The notes beneath the pieces are model-generated. The model was not told where the DNA came from, did not search any database, and saw only the letters and a program-made list of their open reading frames with translations. Below, piece after piece: positions 35,847 through 47,170 of a stretch of DNA of 64,000 bases. Location of the stretch: positions 2,046,001 to 2,110,000 of the forward strand of contig OX344750.2 in assembly GCA_947034885.2 (NCBI GenBank), written 5' to 3'. The first letter of the stretch is position 1. Every line of letters begins with the position of its first letter. A program made the position numbers and the translations under genes. The DNA is from Thuidium tamariscinum. Its lineage: Eukaryota; Streptophyta; Bryopsida; Hypnales; Thuidiaceae.

Positions 35847-35950
35847 TTTTTTTTCTTTAGATTTTAGTTTTCTGTATAGATTTAGATTTGTTCATAGATT
35901 TTAGATTTTTTCATAGATTTGGACTTTTAATAGATTTAGACTTTATCATA
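35815..35950. repeat. AT-rich minisatellite (CATAGATTT/TTAGATTTT units)
   Basis: Imperfect repeats of about 9-20 bases (TTTTTCATAGATTT, TTTCTTTAGATTTTAG and similar) start exactly where uL13 similarity ends. The array supplies the aberrant C-terminal codons of the broken uL13 copy. Confidence 0.7.
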
Positions 35951-36941
35951 TGTACATTTGGGCTTCTTCTAAGAAATAAAATTTCTTGTTGATTTGGTTC
36001 TTTAAAATGTGTAAATTCTTACAAAGTAGAATGTCTCCTAGAGAAGATTTTGTTTATTAGGTAATGTTGTCTTTTAAGAATGCTTAAAAGACATGCAAAA
36101 TTCATGGAATTGACATTTAAGTAAGGTATAATAATGCAAGTCCTAGACACATGATTTTAAGCAAATTTTACTTAAAGTACGTGACCTTTCAATATGCATT
36201 TTTTGACTTAAATTCCCACTTAAAACACTCCTTTCTCTTGTAGTGGTAGTCAAAAAGACTTTTAAATTTTTAATTAGACTACAAATTGAGTGCCAAATAT
36301 CAAAAAATACGATGGCCTAGTTTATACCAAATCCAAAGATGTAAAATAAAAATTTAGAAGTTTTTGATAAGTTAAATTAAAAAAGTCCTCGGAAAATGTT
36401 TTTACAAAGTCCTTGGACTTTGAGAGGGTTCAAAGTCTTCAAGAAGGCCCAATGATGTAGAGTGCACTTTTTTCTAATGTTTCACTACAATCCTCAAATT
36501 TTGAGCCCCTAGAATTATAGTCATATACGCATTTTAAGAAGACGATTTGTTATAATAATTCCAAAGCTTCTCAATGAAATGCTCTATTTTTTATATTTCT
36601 TGTTAGTTCTTGCCATTTGTGTTCTTATAGTAGTTTACACCAATCCAAAGGTCATGACCTTTGAAAAAAAAATTCTCAATGGCAAACTAGGGCATTGGAA
36701 AGGGAGAGACTTCTCAATTGTTTTGCCTCTTTGTTTTTGGTGTAAACCAAGCTTAAAGGTCTCTACTTCTTTACAACAAGTTATCCATTGAATTATAAAA
36801 AGAAATTATATTGAATTTAATGTCTTTCATTTAAATTTGATCAAACTTAAGTATCCTTATGATATTCATGTATTGGTTTCTGAAAAAACTTATTTTATAT
36901 TACCTTTGGTTGAATAATATCTTTGAAAGAAGAAAATACAA
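35951..36941. other. AT-rich spacer without recognised gene
   Basis: No conserved coding sequence or strong repeat seen; a 70-codon ORF at 36579-36791 is not convincing. Confidence 0.45.
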
Positions 36942-37874
36942 TTAACCCCTAAAGGACCAACATGCTTTTTTTGGCAACATAGCGATTTTGGGCAGGTACG
37001 TGTGGCTACAGATTTCCATGTTTTGGAACCAAACTTTAATAGAAGGTGTGGACGAGGAGTATCTTCAAAGCCCAACAATTTTCGTGACTTTTGACTACAT
37101 GGTTGAAAAGTTATAGCGTAAAACATTGTTTGTTTCTCAACTCGGGCAGTTTGGGCAGATAAAAAAATATCACTTTTTTTGGAAATAAAAATTTGAAATT
37201 GGTTATATAGATTTATATATACATGTGAAGCTTTGAATCATTCCATTTGGATTAATGAATCAAAAGTTATGAAGGATTTTAGTTTGCGGGTAGTTATGGA
37301 TTCTCTTCTCTAAAATAAACTTTGAAGTCCTTTATTTTACTCAATTTTCAATATTTTTGAAAAAAAATAAAAACATTGGGTGTAGATTGTTTATTACAAC
37401 ATTGGAACCATTGGGATTGTCATTTTTCAATTCAATAAATAAATTGTTTCCATTTTTGTATTTTGAATCATTCTCTACTTCTTTCTTCTTACTATTTTTT
37501 TTGTACATGTTGTACAATTCCAAATGATATGAAAGTTTTCAAGCATGTAGACAAGTTGAATTGGAGAATAAATCCAAAGAGTAGCAACCATTTTGGACAT
37601 TTTTGCATACAAATGTGACCTTCTGAAGTGCAGCTGCCCGGATTTTCGCAGTGAAAAAAAAATGATTTTTGTAACTTCAAACACTATTATCTTGCAATCT
37701 ATATGGCGGAAATTTCTGAAATTTTTTCTACATCTTCCCAAACTAGTTCACTAAGAGATCTTACAGTTACATGTGTCAAAAAAAGTTTTTTTTCTGAAAT
37801 TTGGTAGCTCTCCTAGAAATGACAGTTTTGGAGTAGTTTTGGTGGAAACATAGTTGCGGTCCTTTAGGGGTTAA
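36942..37874. mobile_element. TTAA-flanked piggyBac-like MITE, family A copy 2 (933 bp, inverted)
   Basis: Starts TTAACCCCTAAAGGACC and ends GGTCCTTTAGGGGTTAA. It matches 16282-17213 along its whole length in the opposite orientation with modest divergence; even small spurious ORFs are shared. The TTAA at its right end overlaps the TA of the next element. Confidence 0.82.
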
Positions 37875-38192
37875 GGTAGGCGGTTTGTAATGCAATTGGG
37901 CTTTAAAAGCATCCTCTAATGCAAAATGCATTTTTCTTTCTCATTATTCCAAAGATGTACAAATAGCACACATTTCAAGAGGTGGACACTTTTAGTGACA
38001 CTTTCTGTTTCTATTTAGAATTTCATATATAATTTCACAAAGCTTCAAAAAATATGAAACTACTTGATTTAGACACCAATTTCATTTGTCTATGAAGAAA
38101 AATTTATTGAAAAGTATTTCAAGAAGTCTAACCTCCCAAAATTATATACACACGATCTCTTTAAATGGGCACTTTATGAACCTCTTACCATA
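37872..38192. mobile_element. TA-flanked MITE, subfamily 1 (321 bp)
   Basis: The left end TA-AGGTAGGCGG abuts a TTAA element. The interior has TTTCATATATAATTTCACAA and ATATGAAACTACTTG-like text in subfamily-1 order, and the right end reads GAACCTCTTACCA-TA. Ends are more diverged than in 25139-25437. Confidence 0.65.
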
Positions 38193-39293
38193 GGAAAAAG
38201 AAATGTAACATAAAGTGAGCACCCACCAAAACACTACTTTTTGCTATAATGGTGCATAGTTTTTATCACAAGCCTAATGAACTTTTATATTTTCTTCTTG
38301 ACAAGTGAAAGAAAATAATTCCAACAAGTCAAGGATTGCAACAAATTCTATGTTGTAACCACGGAAAAGTTAGTAAAGGTCAATGTTTTTTTTACAAGAT
38401 GTTGTAAAATTGTTTCTTCCATGTAGGTACATACTAAATTTGGCGATTGAAGAAAGGGGTGTGATTTTGGAGGTGCCCACCTTCTGGCAGCTTGGCTTTT
38501 GATGAAGCAGAAAGCCATATCAATTAATCTCAATAATCTTATTATTTATGCTTGCTGATGTGGAGGTGATCTGGGTCTATTAGGCAAATATGAAGGATGG
38601 GAATTGCTGAGGTGGAAGCTGAGGTGGCATTGTTATTACTGACTCAGTAATGGGGCAGGACAGGAGGAGTAATATCTTAACAGTATGGACATTGCCACCA
38701 TCATCTCATTTACTACACTAAATAGTGAAATTACGTTGCCTTTATAATTAGGTTCAGTGCCTTACCTCAAGAAAGTTAATACTCCAAAATCTATGAAGTC
38801 ATTTGTTTAAAAGAAAAACTTAAAAATATAATCCATCAAAGCAGTCCTTTTTTGTAGTTTTGAAGAAAGTGTCAATATGGCAATCAATTAAAATTTAGTG
38901 AAGCATTGGATTTCTAAATCCACACCTCTTTTAGACCAAAAAACACTTTGGAATCATATTTACACTTTTTCATCCAAATTTGGTAATTTCATATACATTT
39001 TGAATAGAAATGAAAAAAATTGGTGAAGAAAGATTACTTTTGATTGGTGAAAAGTAGAATTTTATTTTGAAATGGTGCAACCTAGCACTATGGTGCGAAG
39101 GAAGAAAGGGATGCATCAAAGTCAACAAATATTTTTACAAATACTTTTCTTCCTGCACATCGAGGTTTATGAGTTATGACTACTTGAATAACTAATTCAA
39201 AAGTAGTGCATTTTTGTATGGGCCGGTAACAATAAATATTTATATAGTGTGGAGTATTGAGAAATTAGTGAGGGCAAACCTAATTTTCATTAT
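38193..39293. other. Spacer without recognised gene
   Basis: Less AT-rich around 38450-38700 (GCTGAGGTGGAAGCTGAGGT), but no ORF or splice pattern supports a gene. Confidence 0.45.
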
Positions 39294-39700
39294 TTAACCC
39301 CTAAGTGCCTAAGCCTTGGCAAGTGTATTTTTCTTCTGAAAAAAGGCATTGGCTTCTAGTAATCTCTAATGAAGTAAATTTCTCTTTTTTCAAAATCCAA
39401 GTGCATAGATGTTTTAAGAGCTTAGATATTAGTCTTCTATCCAATTTTGAATGCAAAGTTGTAAAGGAGTTGTTAGATTATAACAAGAGAAATGTGTATT
39501 TTTTATTTTTAATTAGTATACTACCTCTTCCCACTATTTTAGAAATTTGTATATTAAAGTTTTTTGGGATTAATAGTAACATGAACAAACACAAATAGTA
39601 TTAGCACACTAAAATATACTTAGCCTTGATAAACTTTGAAAGAATTTAGAATTTAGTTGTATAGTCACAAGCTGTAACATGTATTTTGAGTGTGTAGAGT
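39294..39700. mobile_element. TTAA-ended element, family D copy 2, right end unresolved
   Basis: Begins TTAACCCCTAAGTGCC. The following 350-400 bp match the right part of 25832-26639 in inverted orientation (shared CTCTAATGAAG and similar). A matching GGGGTTAA end was not found, so the copy may be truncated near 39700. Confidence 0.55.
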
Positions 39701-39877
39701 AGTGAGGCATTATGCCTTACTACCCACCTAAAAGAATTTTGAATTAATTTTTTTTAATTAACTCAACCCCCCCTCCAAACAATCAAACAAAATTAAATTT
39801 TTTTTAAATGTGCATCCCCCCATCTCTTATAATTCTCAGAAGCCAATGTGATTGACAATCAATATGGGATTTTATCT

Positions 39878-40030
39878 GTATCCTTATTCAATATATGTAT
39901 TCAATATTATATACATAATCAATACTATATCCATGTTCACATCCAATATTTCAATATTGTATTCATATTTGATATTCATTTTTTTGTTCATATTTGTATT
40001 TTGTATCCATATCCGTATTTGTATTTGGAC
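39878..40030. repeat. Degenerate AT-rich tandem repeat (ATTCATATTTGTAT-type units)
   Basis: A series of short related units (TATTCAATATT, TATTCATATTTG, ATCCATATCCGTATTTG) without fixed register. Low-complexity translations in this stretch are not genes. Confidence 0.6.
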
Positions 40031-40757
40031 GGCTTAGATTAAATCTCATGAGATTAACAGTATGTGATTTTTTTGAGAAATCAACAATGATTTCAAAGGT
40101 CACCATTTAAAAAAACAAACTATAAACAACCTGGAAATTTTTGGAGAGGGTGTGTGGAACGAATGGAAACTAAGGTGGTTGCATCTTTTCAAAGGATAGT
40201 CACAAGCTCTAGCAATTACAAGATTATTCCCTAATATTCTACATACCAAAATGGTTTTCGACATCTAAATTAATGTAATAGTTTTTAAAATTCTTTTCCT
40301 TTTTATTTTTCCCTATTGAGTAGGCGAACAAAGAAACTTCTAAAGAATCTAATTTTTATAAAGATTCAACATTTAGAAAAGATTTTGTTGTTTTTGTATT
40401 TTTTTTTGTCTCAATTAGAGTCTCTATTCAAATATCAAGATGATAAATCTTTCTTATAAAAAATAGTTGAATTATAGGGCTCAAAAGCTTTAAAATGTCG
40501 CATGTCAATATCCCAAGCAATCTAGAAAAAAGAATAAATCCACTTTCCAAAGCTTTGTTATCACACATTTCTTGCCTTCAAGTCTCAACTTTTTGATTTG
40601 ACCCTAGAAATAATTAAGAGTAAGATTTTGCAGTTACAAATTCTAAATATGAATGAAAATTGATTAATTGTCATTTCATGAGAAAGTTCTATTTTTTTAA
40701 TAGTTTTGGGAGTATTTTGACAATTTTGACATTGATCTTTATTGATAATCCTCTTCA
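40031..40757. other. AT-rich spacer without recognised gene
   Basis: Nothing recognised. Confidence 0.45.
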
Positions 40758-41012
40758 TTAACCCCTAAATGCCCAAGGCCTATTTGAGATTCTTGGAATT
40801 TGTTTTAAGTTGAACAAAATGCCAACATTTTGATAAGTTGTTTCAATTTTTTCAATTGTAACTAAACAAATTCAAACTAGATATGTTAGAGATTGCATAG
40901 GAAAAGAAAACACAAAAATATCACTTATGGAGTGACAGATTATAATGTTTGACCATGAGGGTGTTAAAACTGCAAAAGTGATGTGAAGTCTTTCTATCTT
41001 TTGTTCGCAAGC

Positions 41013-41231
41013 TAAGGTAGGTACACCCAAAAGTGCCATGTTCCTAAAAGCGCTTTTAGAAACAAACTTTGACTGTTAATAACTTTTGCATATGATATCC
41101 AAATCCTATGTTTTTTGGTGCGTCTAAATATGCTTTCACTTGCCAACAAGACTACACAAAAATTTGAATAAGATAATAACAATAATTAGGCACAATATGA
41201 ATAAGTGGTGCTTTTAGGTGTACCCACCTTA
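41013..41231. mobile_element. TA-flanked MITE, subfamily 3 (219 bp), nested
   Basis: Ends TA-AGGTAGGTACACCCAAAAG and TTTTAGGTGTACCCACCT-TA. Its interior matches 22168-22444 in inverted orientation but about 58 bp are missing. It is inserted into a family-C TTAA element. Confidence 0.75.
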
Positions 41232-41275
41232 AATCTAAAAAGTTGGTATTCCAAAAAATATGAGGTTTAAAGGCC

Positions 41276-41631
41276 TAAGGTAGGAGCACCCATAACCATC
41301 AATATAAGCAATTTAGTAGAGTTAAAGGTATTTTTGTCTAGAAAAAAATATTTTTGCAATATTAGCAATTGAAAATCAGGAATTAAAAAAAGAATTGGAC
41401 AATGCATCTAATTTCTATGAATTTTCAAAGTGGAATTCACTAGGGCACTCTATTCCACACTCTAATAAATTTACTTTGATTCTCATAATAAAATTAAGAA
41501 AATTTAGAGTTTATCAATCAAAATTAAGAATGGGTGGTAGTTTCAAGGTACTCTTGGAGACAATTTAAGGTCACTCTACTTGCTAGTTATCGATACAATA
41601 ATGGTTATGGAATATGGATGCTACTACCTTA
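41276..41631. mobile_element. TA-flanked MITE, subfamily 2 (356 bp), nested
   Basis: Ends TA-AGGTAGGAGCACCCATAACC and GGATGCTACTACCT-TA, with the interior of 17323-17691 in the same orientation. It is inserted 45 bp from another MITE within the same family-C element. Confidence 0.75.
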
Positions 41632-41992
41632 ACATGCATAATTCCAATCAATTTATAGTATCTCAAAATCTAATCTACAATTTTTGTAAATGAATTTTGA
41701 ATGTGATTTTTTTTCCAAGATCTAGTGTATTTGAGGCTCATTTTCAAGAGCTCTCAAATACGGAAAGTCAAGATTGCAGTGAGTACCCTTGCACAAAATC
41801 TTGAATAGAAAAATTACTATCATTCATTTTCTAGATTGAATTTTCGACACTGAAACTAGAGTTTCAAAAGAACTTTTCCAAAATACAAACTTCTAAAAAT
41901 AACAATTTGGTTTGGTTTTAAGTAACTTCAAAGTTTTGCAAACACTAGATTTTGGTGCCTTATGCATTTAGGGGTTAACTGAACACCTACCA

Positions 41993-42728
41993 TTAATTCC
42001 TAAATGACGAATCCATAACCGATGATTTTAAGTGTCACAACCAATTACTCAATCTATTGCTATTTCACAGGTAGATATGTATGAAAACTTTTCTACTTAT
42101 TTTGTAGAGATGAAATTATATGCCTTCTTTACTTTAGAAATTTTTTACATTTTCTTTTTGGAAATTGGTTTTTGTGAGAATTTTTGAAGAAAAAGTGAAG
42201 AAAAATCCACATCAAATGAAAAATTATTTCAAAAAATCTAAATTATTTTCCATCATTATATAGTACAATGACAAACATTACAATATAATTTAAATTTCCA
42301 TATCATTCTGTAAATAAAATGTAATAGACATTGAAAATACATCTAAAATTTAAATTGCAATAAAAAATTAAATTCTAATTTTTTTTCCAAAATTCAAATT
42401 GGAGTAGAAACTAGAGTAGATGACCTTCATTTTGTTAGATGGGGTCAAACTAAAAAAATATCATTTTTGTGGAGAAATTTCAGATTTAGAGCAAGAAGTA
42501 GCAACTTCCCAAAATACACTAAACATAGCATATTTTGTGATCCGTTTTTTTAGTAACTTCTCATTCAGGAGAAGACAAACACTAGCAAGACTACAAACTC
42601 AATTAGGCACTCTTCATAACACTCCATGAAAGGTCAACATGGCAAAAATGGATGAAAAAACGCTTTCAGTCGCTCTCTAAACGATCTTCTGTTCATGCAA
42701 AAGCCACGAAATGGCAGTTCAGGGTTAA
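41993..42728. mobile_element. TTAA-flanked piggyBac-like MITE, family B copy 2 (736 bp)
   Basis: TTAA at both ends (left TTAATTCCTAAATGACG, right GGCAGTTCAGGGTTAA). The interior is collinear with 21213-21947 and 51163-51896, including the GGAGAAATTTCAGATT box. The left terminal CCC has mutated to TTCC, so it is probably immobile. Confidence 0.7.
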
Positions 42729-43563
42729 CACAGCCAGAGAGCCAATTGATGAAGAGAAGAGGTTTAGGGTTTTAGGACTCAACTAGCTGTGGAGAATTTC
42801 TAACTGACAACTATGCCAAAGAAGTACAGCTCTTCAAAACCCTGTTCTTCCTCATCACCACAGACGTCAAATTCATTCCTGAATCCCTGACGTGCTGAGA
42901 AAAGTGTGTAGAAGCTGCTTGTTATGGCAACGATTCATGCTCTGCATGAAACTAACTTCGTTTTGGGAAGGACTTCACGAAATACAGGCTGCACTTACAT
43001 AACGTGCACGATTCTGGAAAGTCACAGAATATGATCACACGCAATTTAAACCATCATCTATACCCCGAGACACCATTTAACTCGATAGAATGAATTGAAA
43101 AACATAAAGATGAAGCTGAGGAAGCTTTACTGCACCAGCAAATGAATGAGGATTGGATTGTACAGTTGATACCGATGGGTGCAGGGAAAAAGACTACATT
43201 GTGATGTTTCACTGTGATGTTTTAGCTGAATATTGTCTAGCTCAATATCATCTCTCCAAGACCTGCTACCAAGACCAATAACATTGTACACATGATAGTG
43301 CCTTGAAAAGGAACTGATTTGGAGATGTTCTAAATACGAGAACCAGGCATTACGGGTTTACATGCCCGCCGCACGTTTTCTGGGAACGTTCCGGATTCTG
43401 CCCTATCCTTGATTTGAATCCTAAATTTCAATTCAAAGGGAAATGACTGCAATCGCAGAAATATACAAACCCTTCTTCTCAAGATACACTGCGGCCCACA
43501 ATTGATGTGTTGACCAAACAGAAATTGATTCGTGCACAAGCTGGCGCAGCACATACCTAGTTA
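42729..43563. other. Downstream flank of the 367-residue protein gene
   Basis: Composition is more balanced than in the spacers, consistent with a 3' UTR of the minus-strand gene ending at 43564. A 74-codon minus-strand ORF (43554-43330) has no recognised motif. Confidence 0.35.
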
Positions 43564-44667
43564 CTACGAGTCGATTAACATCTTGACGCCAGGAACCTTG
43601 GTAGCCTTGGTCCGGTTCATAAATCCTTGAATCCACTGAGGAGTGATTTTCTGAATGATGGGGACATTGTCTTTGGGGTCGAGTGTCCTATCGGTGAAAT
43701 CTGAATTGGACACGCGCAGAATGTGGACAGCAATCTCTTGCAGCAACTTGGGTGAAACCTTCACTCCGGTTTTACGAAGTCGGTCAGTCTCCTCCAGAAG
43801 CTGGGCATGCAGCCAGTTCACCCACGCAGCCCGCTTCCGTCCCCGGCCTGCCCTTGCTTTCAATCTCGCCTGGGGACGACTCCCAACCAACACCAAATTG
43901 TGCTCCACTTCCAGATCGTCCTCCTCGTCGTCATCTTGCAGAATCTCATCACGCGCTTTCCACCATCGCGAGACTTTGGCGAGGTTGGCTTTGTCATTTC
44001 CACAGAAGTGTTCTGGAAAAGCTTTCACAGTCCGCGATATGAGACACTTTTCCCCGTGAACGGCCTCATCCTCAATCATCCAGCTCACCACAACCTTCCT
44101 CGTCGCCATCGTCGAGACATGTTGCAAAGCACGCTTGCCATTCTTGCTGCCATGGCTGGGAACACGGCCACGCCTGGCCCGCTTCGCATCTAAGACTCCG
44201 TGCACGGGAGCACGGATGACTCGAGCTGCACGCTTCCGTCCACGCCCTGCCCGCGCTTTCAAGCTACCTCGACTGCTCACTCGTACCCTGCATGTCACTT
44301 CGGGGTCATGCTGCTCATCGTCATCTTCTAAAATTTCCTCACGCCTCTTCCACCAACATGACGCTTTTTGCAAATTGGACTTGTCAGCTCCAAAAAAATG
44401 CTCCGGGAAGGCTTTCACTGCTCGTGAAATGAGCAGCTTCTTCCCGTTCAAGGCCTCGTCCTCGATCATCCAACTCACAACAGCTTTTCTCGTAGCTCGA
44501 GTTGAAACATGTTGCACAGCTCGCTTGCGGTTACTACCTCCTTCCAGGGGAGTGTTCACATCCAATACTGCAAGCACAGGGGAGTGCACACCATTTTCCG
44601 GCATATCTTGAAAAGCATCGTAGTTTGCTACATCTGGTTTAACATGATCAATAAGGGGAGTGCACAT
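43564..44667 (-). CDS. Unrecognised DNA-binding-like protein with a duplicated 130-residue module
   Basis: A single open exon of 367 codons; TAG? no: the stop is at the 43564 edge, after VKMLIDS. An in-frame stop lies 18-16 bases upstream of the ATG at 44667. I do not recognise the family. Residues 47-149 and 177-281 are two copies of one module with a period of 130 residues. Each has RATRKAVVSWMIEDEA or a variant, LISR.VKAFPEHF, then NL.K.S.WWK.R.EIL, an acidic run (EDDDE), and a basic GRGRKRAA patch like an AT-hook. Residues 282-367 (WLHAQLLEETDRLRKTGVKV ... ITPQWIQGFMNR) resemble a CENP-B/Tc5-type helix-turn-helix only loosely. A nuclear DNA-binding protein, perhaps derived from a transposase, is a reasonable guess; no DDE catalytic region is present. 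Codon use and GC content are far from the surrounding spacers, and the frame is intact. Confidence 0.72.
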   Translation of the reverse strand: MCTPLIDHVKPDVANYDAFQDMPENGVHSPVLAVLDVNTPLEGGSNRKRAVQHVSTRATRKAVVSWMIEDEALNGKKLLISRAVKAFPEHFFGADKSNLQKASCWWKRREEILEDDDEQHDPEVTCRVRVSSRGSLKARAGRGRKRAARVIRAPVHGVLDAKRARRGRVPSHGSKNGKRALQHVSTMATRKVVVSWMIEDEAVHGEKCLISRTVKAFPEHFCGNDKANLAKVSRWWKARDEILQDDDEEDDLEVEHNLVLVGSRPQARLKARAGRGRKRAAWVNWLHAQLLEETDRLRKTGVKVSPKLLQEIAVHILRVSNSDFTDRTLDPKDNVPIIQKITPQWIQGFMNRTKATKVPGVKMLIDS

Positions 44668-46600
44668 CAGTTTTCGTCTTCCTTATGCTTATGTGCCACC
44701 AATACAAACCTTACACCGAGGATGAACAAGAAGAGATCAGGATTTGCTATAAACAGTGCACCTGCCATGACGGTCTAGAAAAGTTTGTCCCAACTGCAGT
44801 TGTTCCCCCGCACTCTTATTAAATCCTCCAGACGAATGAACCTAGAGGATGCAAGAGTACAACACCATTAGACCACAAATATGTGCCAACAATGTGAAAC
44901 TATACACAACAGTAGGGTACAATTATCTTAGAAAGTACCTATTGTGTCATTCAAATTTTTTTTGCACGACACAGTTGGCATTTTTGCCTCCCACAAATTA
45001 CATTCAATTCTCAGGTAATCCCGTTCGAAAATACCAGATTTCAATCTCAGTAAAAGCAAAATTTCGTTTTTAGTGGATTGTTCTCATTTAATATTCGTGG
45101 TTTAACATGGCAATTGATTGAAAAACATTAGAGATGAATTTTTTTCTTTGATTGCATAGATGTGTAGGAAACATTCATACACACATCTTTCATATTAAAT
45201 AAGACCCCGTTATGCAACAAAAACATGATCAATAAAGAGTTAAATGTGAGGTGTCATATGATCAAACTGTGTAAACTAGAATAGATTTCTCCATATTTTA
45301 ACTAGATTTTGGCAAATTTACTCTATCATCATGCTCAAAGGTACAAAATTAGTTAGAATGTCAAGGTCGAATGGCTAAAACATACAGAAATCTATTTTAC
45401 AAAGTTTGATCATATGACCCTCCATATTGAATTCTTCAAGTTTGATTGTAAGTTTATTGTACCCTACTCTACAGTTAAATTTGCATTATTCGAGACTGGA
45501 GATCGAACCACCAATAAATTTCTTGCCCGCACCAGTTTGCAACACTGTTCGTTAAGTTCACTCTGATGAATCAACGTCAGCATACTTTTCGACCATAACA
45601 ATGCACTCTTCACTCATCTATCATCTAGCTATCCTAACAAAGGAGGCAAAAATTGCCAATGTGCAGCAAGTCAGAAAAAATAGATCATCTTAAATGTGGA
45701 ATTAAAAGAGAGCACAAACTGAAACCAAACTCAGCTTAAATTTTAAAGTAAAAGATCAAGCCTAGACATCATAACTCGGCATTTGACCACTAGAAACTCT
45801 CGAAGTTATAAGAAAATCAACAGAGAATAACAGCGATAGTCCAATTCTGTAACACACCTTAGTCCTTAAGCAGCTGTTTCAAAATCAGTTCCTTAAGAGA
45901 ATTTGAATTATGAGTGACTTGTGAGCGTACTTACATGTCCCCGATCGTCCAAACATTGAAACGAAATTCGGGTACCTGCATCCAACAAGCACATGTTGGC
46001 TAAAATATCAGAACAAGACCCACCTGAAGTATCATCACCTGGAAGGAAAAAAAAGCAGCATTCCTCCGGTATCACCTAAAAACTATACAAACCATCAAAA
46101 CACGCAAAGAAAAGAAACCCTCTTCAAATTGCGCTCGAAAGCAACGCAATCAATCAAACAGTCAAAGCTACTAATCATGCTTCAAAGCCAACCACCTCGA
46201 AAATCATGTTACTGACCGTAAAAGAAAAAAAATCAAAGAATCCAATCTCTTTAAAACCATCGCACGATCGATCATTCCCAAGCTCACAAAAGAGCGAGGA
46301 AAACCAAACATCAAGACAGAGCGCATTGGACACCCCAAGTCCAATAAGCTTCAGAACAGGCAATGCTTCCAAATAGAAACGAACCGAATGCGCATGAACA
46401 AAAGGAACACAAGTACGAAATCGAAACCCCACAATTGGAAACAAAATCCAAGCACATACCTGCGCTTCCGAAGCTGAAATTCAGCCCCAAAATGCACGCA
46501 GCGAGCTAGAAGGGAAGGGAAGGGAAGGGTCGGGCGCGGGGAGGCGGGGGCCGAGGGGGGGGGAAGTGAGAGAGACGGCCCAGGTGGCATGAGCCCACAC
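44668..46600 (-). promoter_or_regulatory. Probable spliced leader and promoter of the 367-residue protein gene
   Basis: Donor-like sites on the minus strand at GCGCAG|GTATGTGC (near 46458) and GGATGCAG|GTACCCG (near 45975) suggest one or two leader exons, with transcription starting in the GC-rich stretch near 46.5-46.6 kb. The intervening text is AT-rich, as for introns. This is inference; no coding exon is recognised here. Confidence 0.35.
46511..46569 (+). promoter_or_regulatory. G-rich tract with G-quadruplex pattern
   Basis: The plus strand has GGGAAGGGAAGGGAAGGG, then GGG runs joined by 2-4 base spacers, ending in a run of nine G. This easily satisfies the four-run G-quadruplex pattern. 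It coincides with the inferred transcription start of the minus-strand gene, where the sense strand reads as a CCCTT-rich, pyrimidine-type leader. Confidence 0.6.
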
Positions 46601-47170
46601 TAAAAACAAACCTAAATAGTGTGGGTCAACCGGGCCACCAATGAAGGGCCGGCAATTGTCCAAGTGAAAGCTTGCATGCGGACATGCCTGACAAAAGCAA
46701 TTAGGATTCATTTTTGGAGTGAGTCCTCCTTTTTTACCCAACACTCCAATTATTGTGCACCGGGTGTTAATCTTTGGGGTACAGGCCACTCTAATTCTGA
46801 CAGGTCGCACTATTCTAACCACGGCAATTACTGTGGGGTGGGAATTAGTGTGTCCAGGACTACAGGGAGGGGCTGGGGTGCCATGTGGCCGTGTGAGGTA
46901 GGTTGGGGATTGGCTGGGAGGACATGGACAGCACACCTGGCTTCGCGTTGAAATATCAGTCGGGCCTGAATAACTTAATTATTATTGTGATAAGACCCTT
47001 GTACTGATAAATGATGCATTCCACTCATTGGGAATGGGGACTTCACTTCATGAGTGGTAAGTAAGTACCACTGATGGTAATAGGGGAATTAATTACCCCT
47101 CTATCAAATTCATTAACTAATCAATTGATTCAATGAAGGGTTCTTTCAAACTGTTAAATCATTCCACTGC
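46601..47170. other. GC-rich flank passing into AT-rich spacer
   Basis: 46601-46950 is GC-rich and could be a promoter region shared with a transcript in the other direction. ORFs here overlap in several frames and none is recognisable. Confidence 0.35.

Larger units (their letters stand above)
40758..41978. mobile_element. TTAA-flanked piggyBac-like MITE, family C copy 2, carrying two later insertions
   Basis: Starts TTAACCCCTAAATGCCC and ends GCATTTAGGGGTTAA; 1,221 bp in total. Two TA-flanked elements (41013-41231 and 41276-41631) lie inside. Removing them with one TA each leaves about 650 bp, which equals the 647 bp of copy 1 at 24433-25079 and is collinear with it in inverted orientation. 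Confidence 0.77.

Noticed and set aside
43655..44611. Plus-strand ORFs of 134, 128 and 158 codons
   Set aside because: They are shadows of the GC-rich minus-strand 367-residue frame; repeated serine and arginine runs mirror its acidic and basic stretches.
46481..46951. Proline-rich ORF of 151 codons (minus) and its plus-strand partners
   Set aside because: They arise from GC-rich promoter-like DNA and the G-rich tract; no motif and no splice support.
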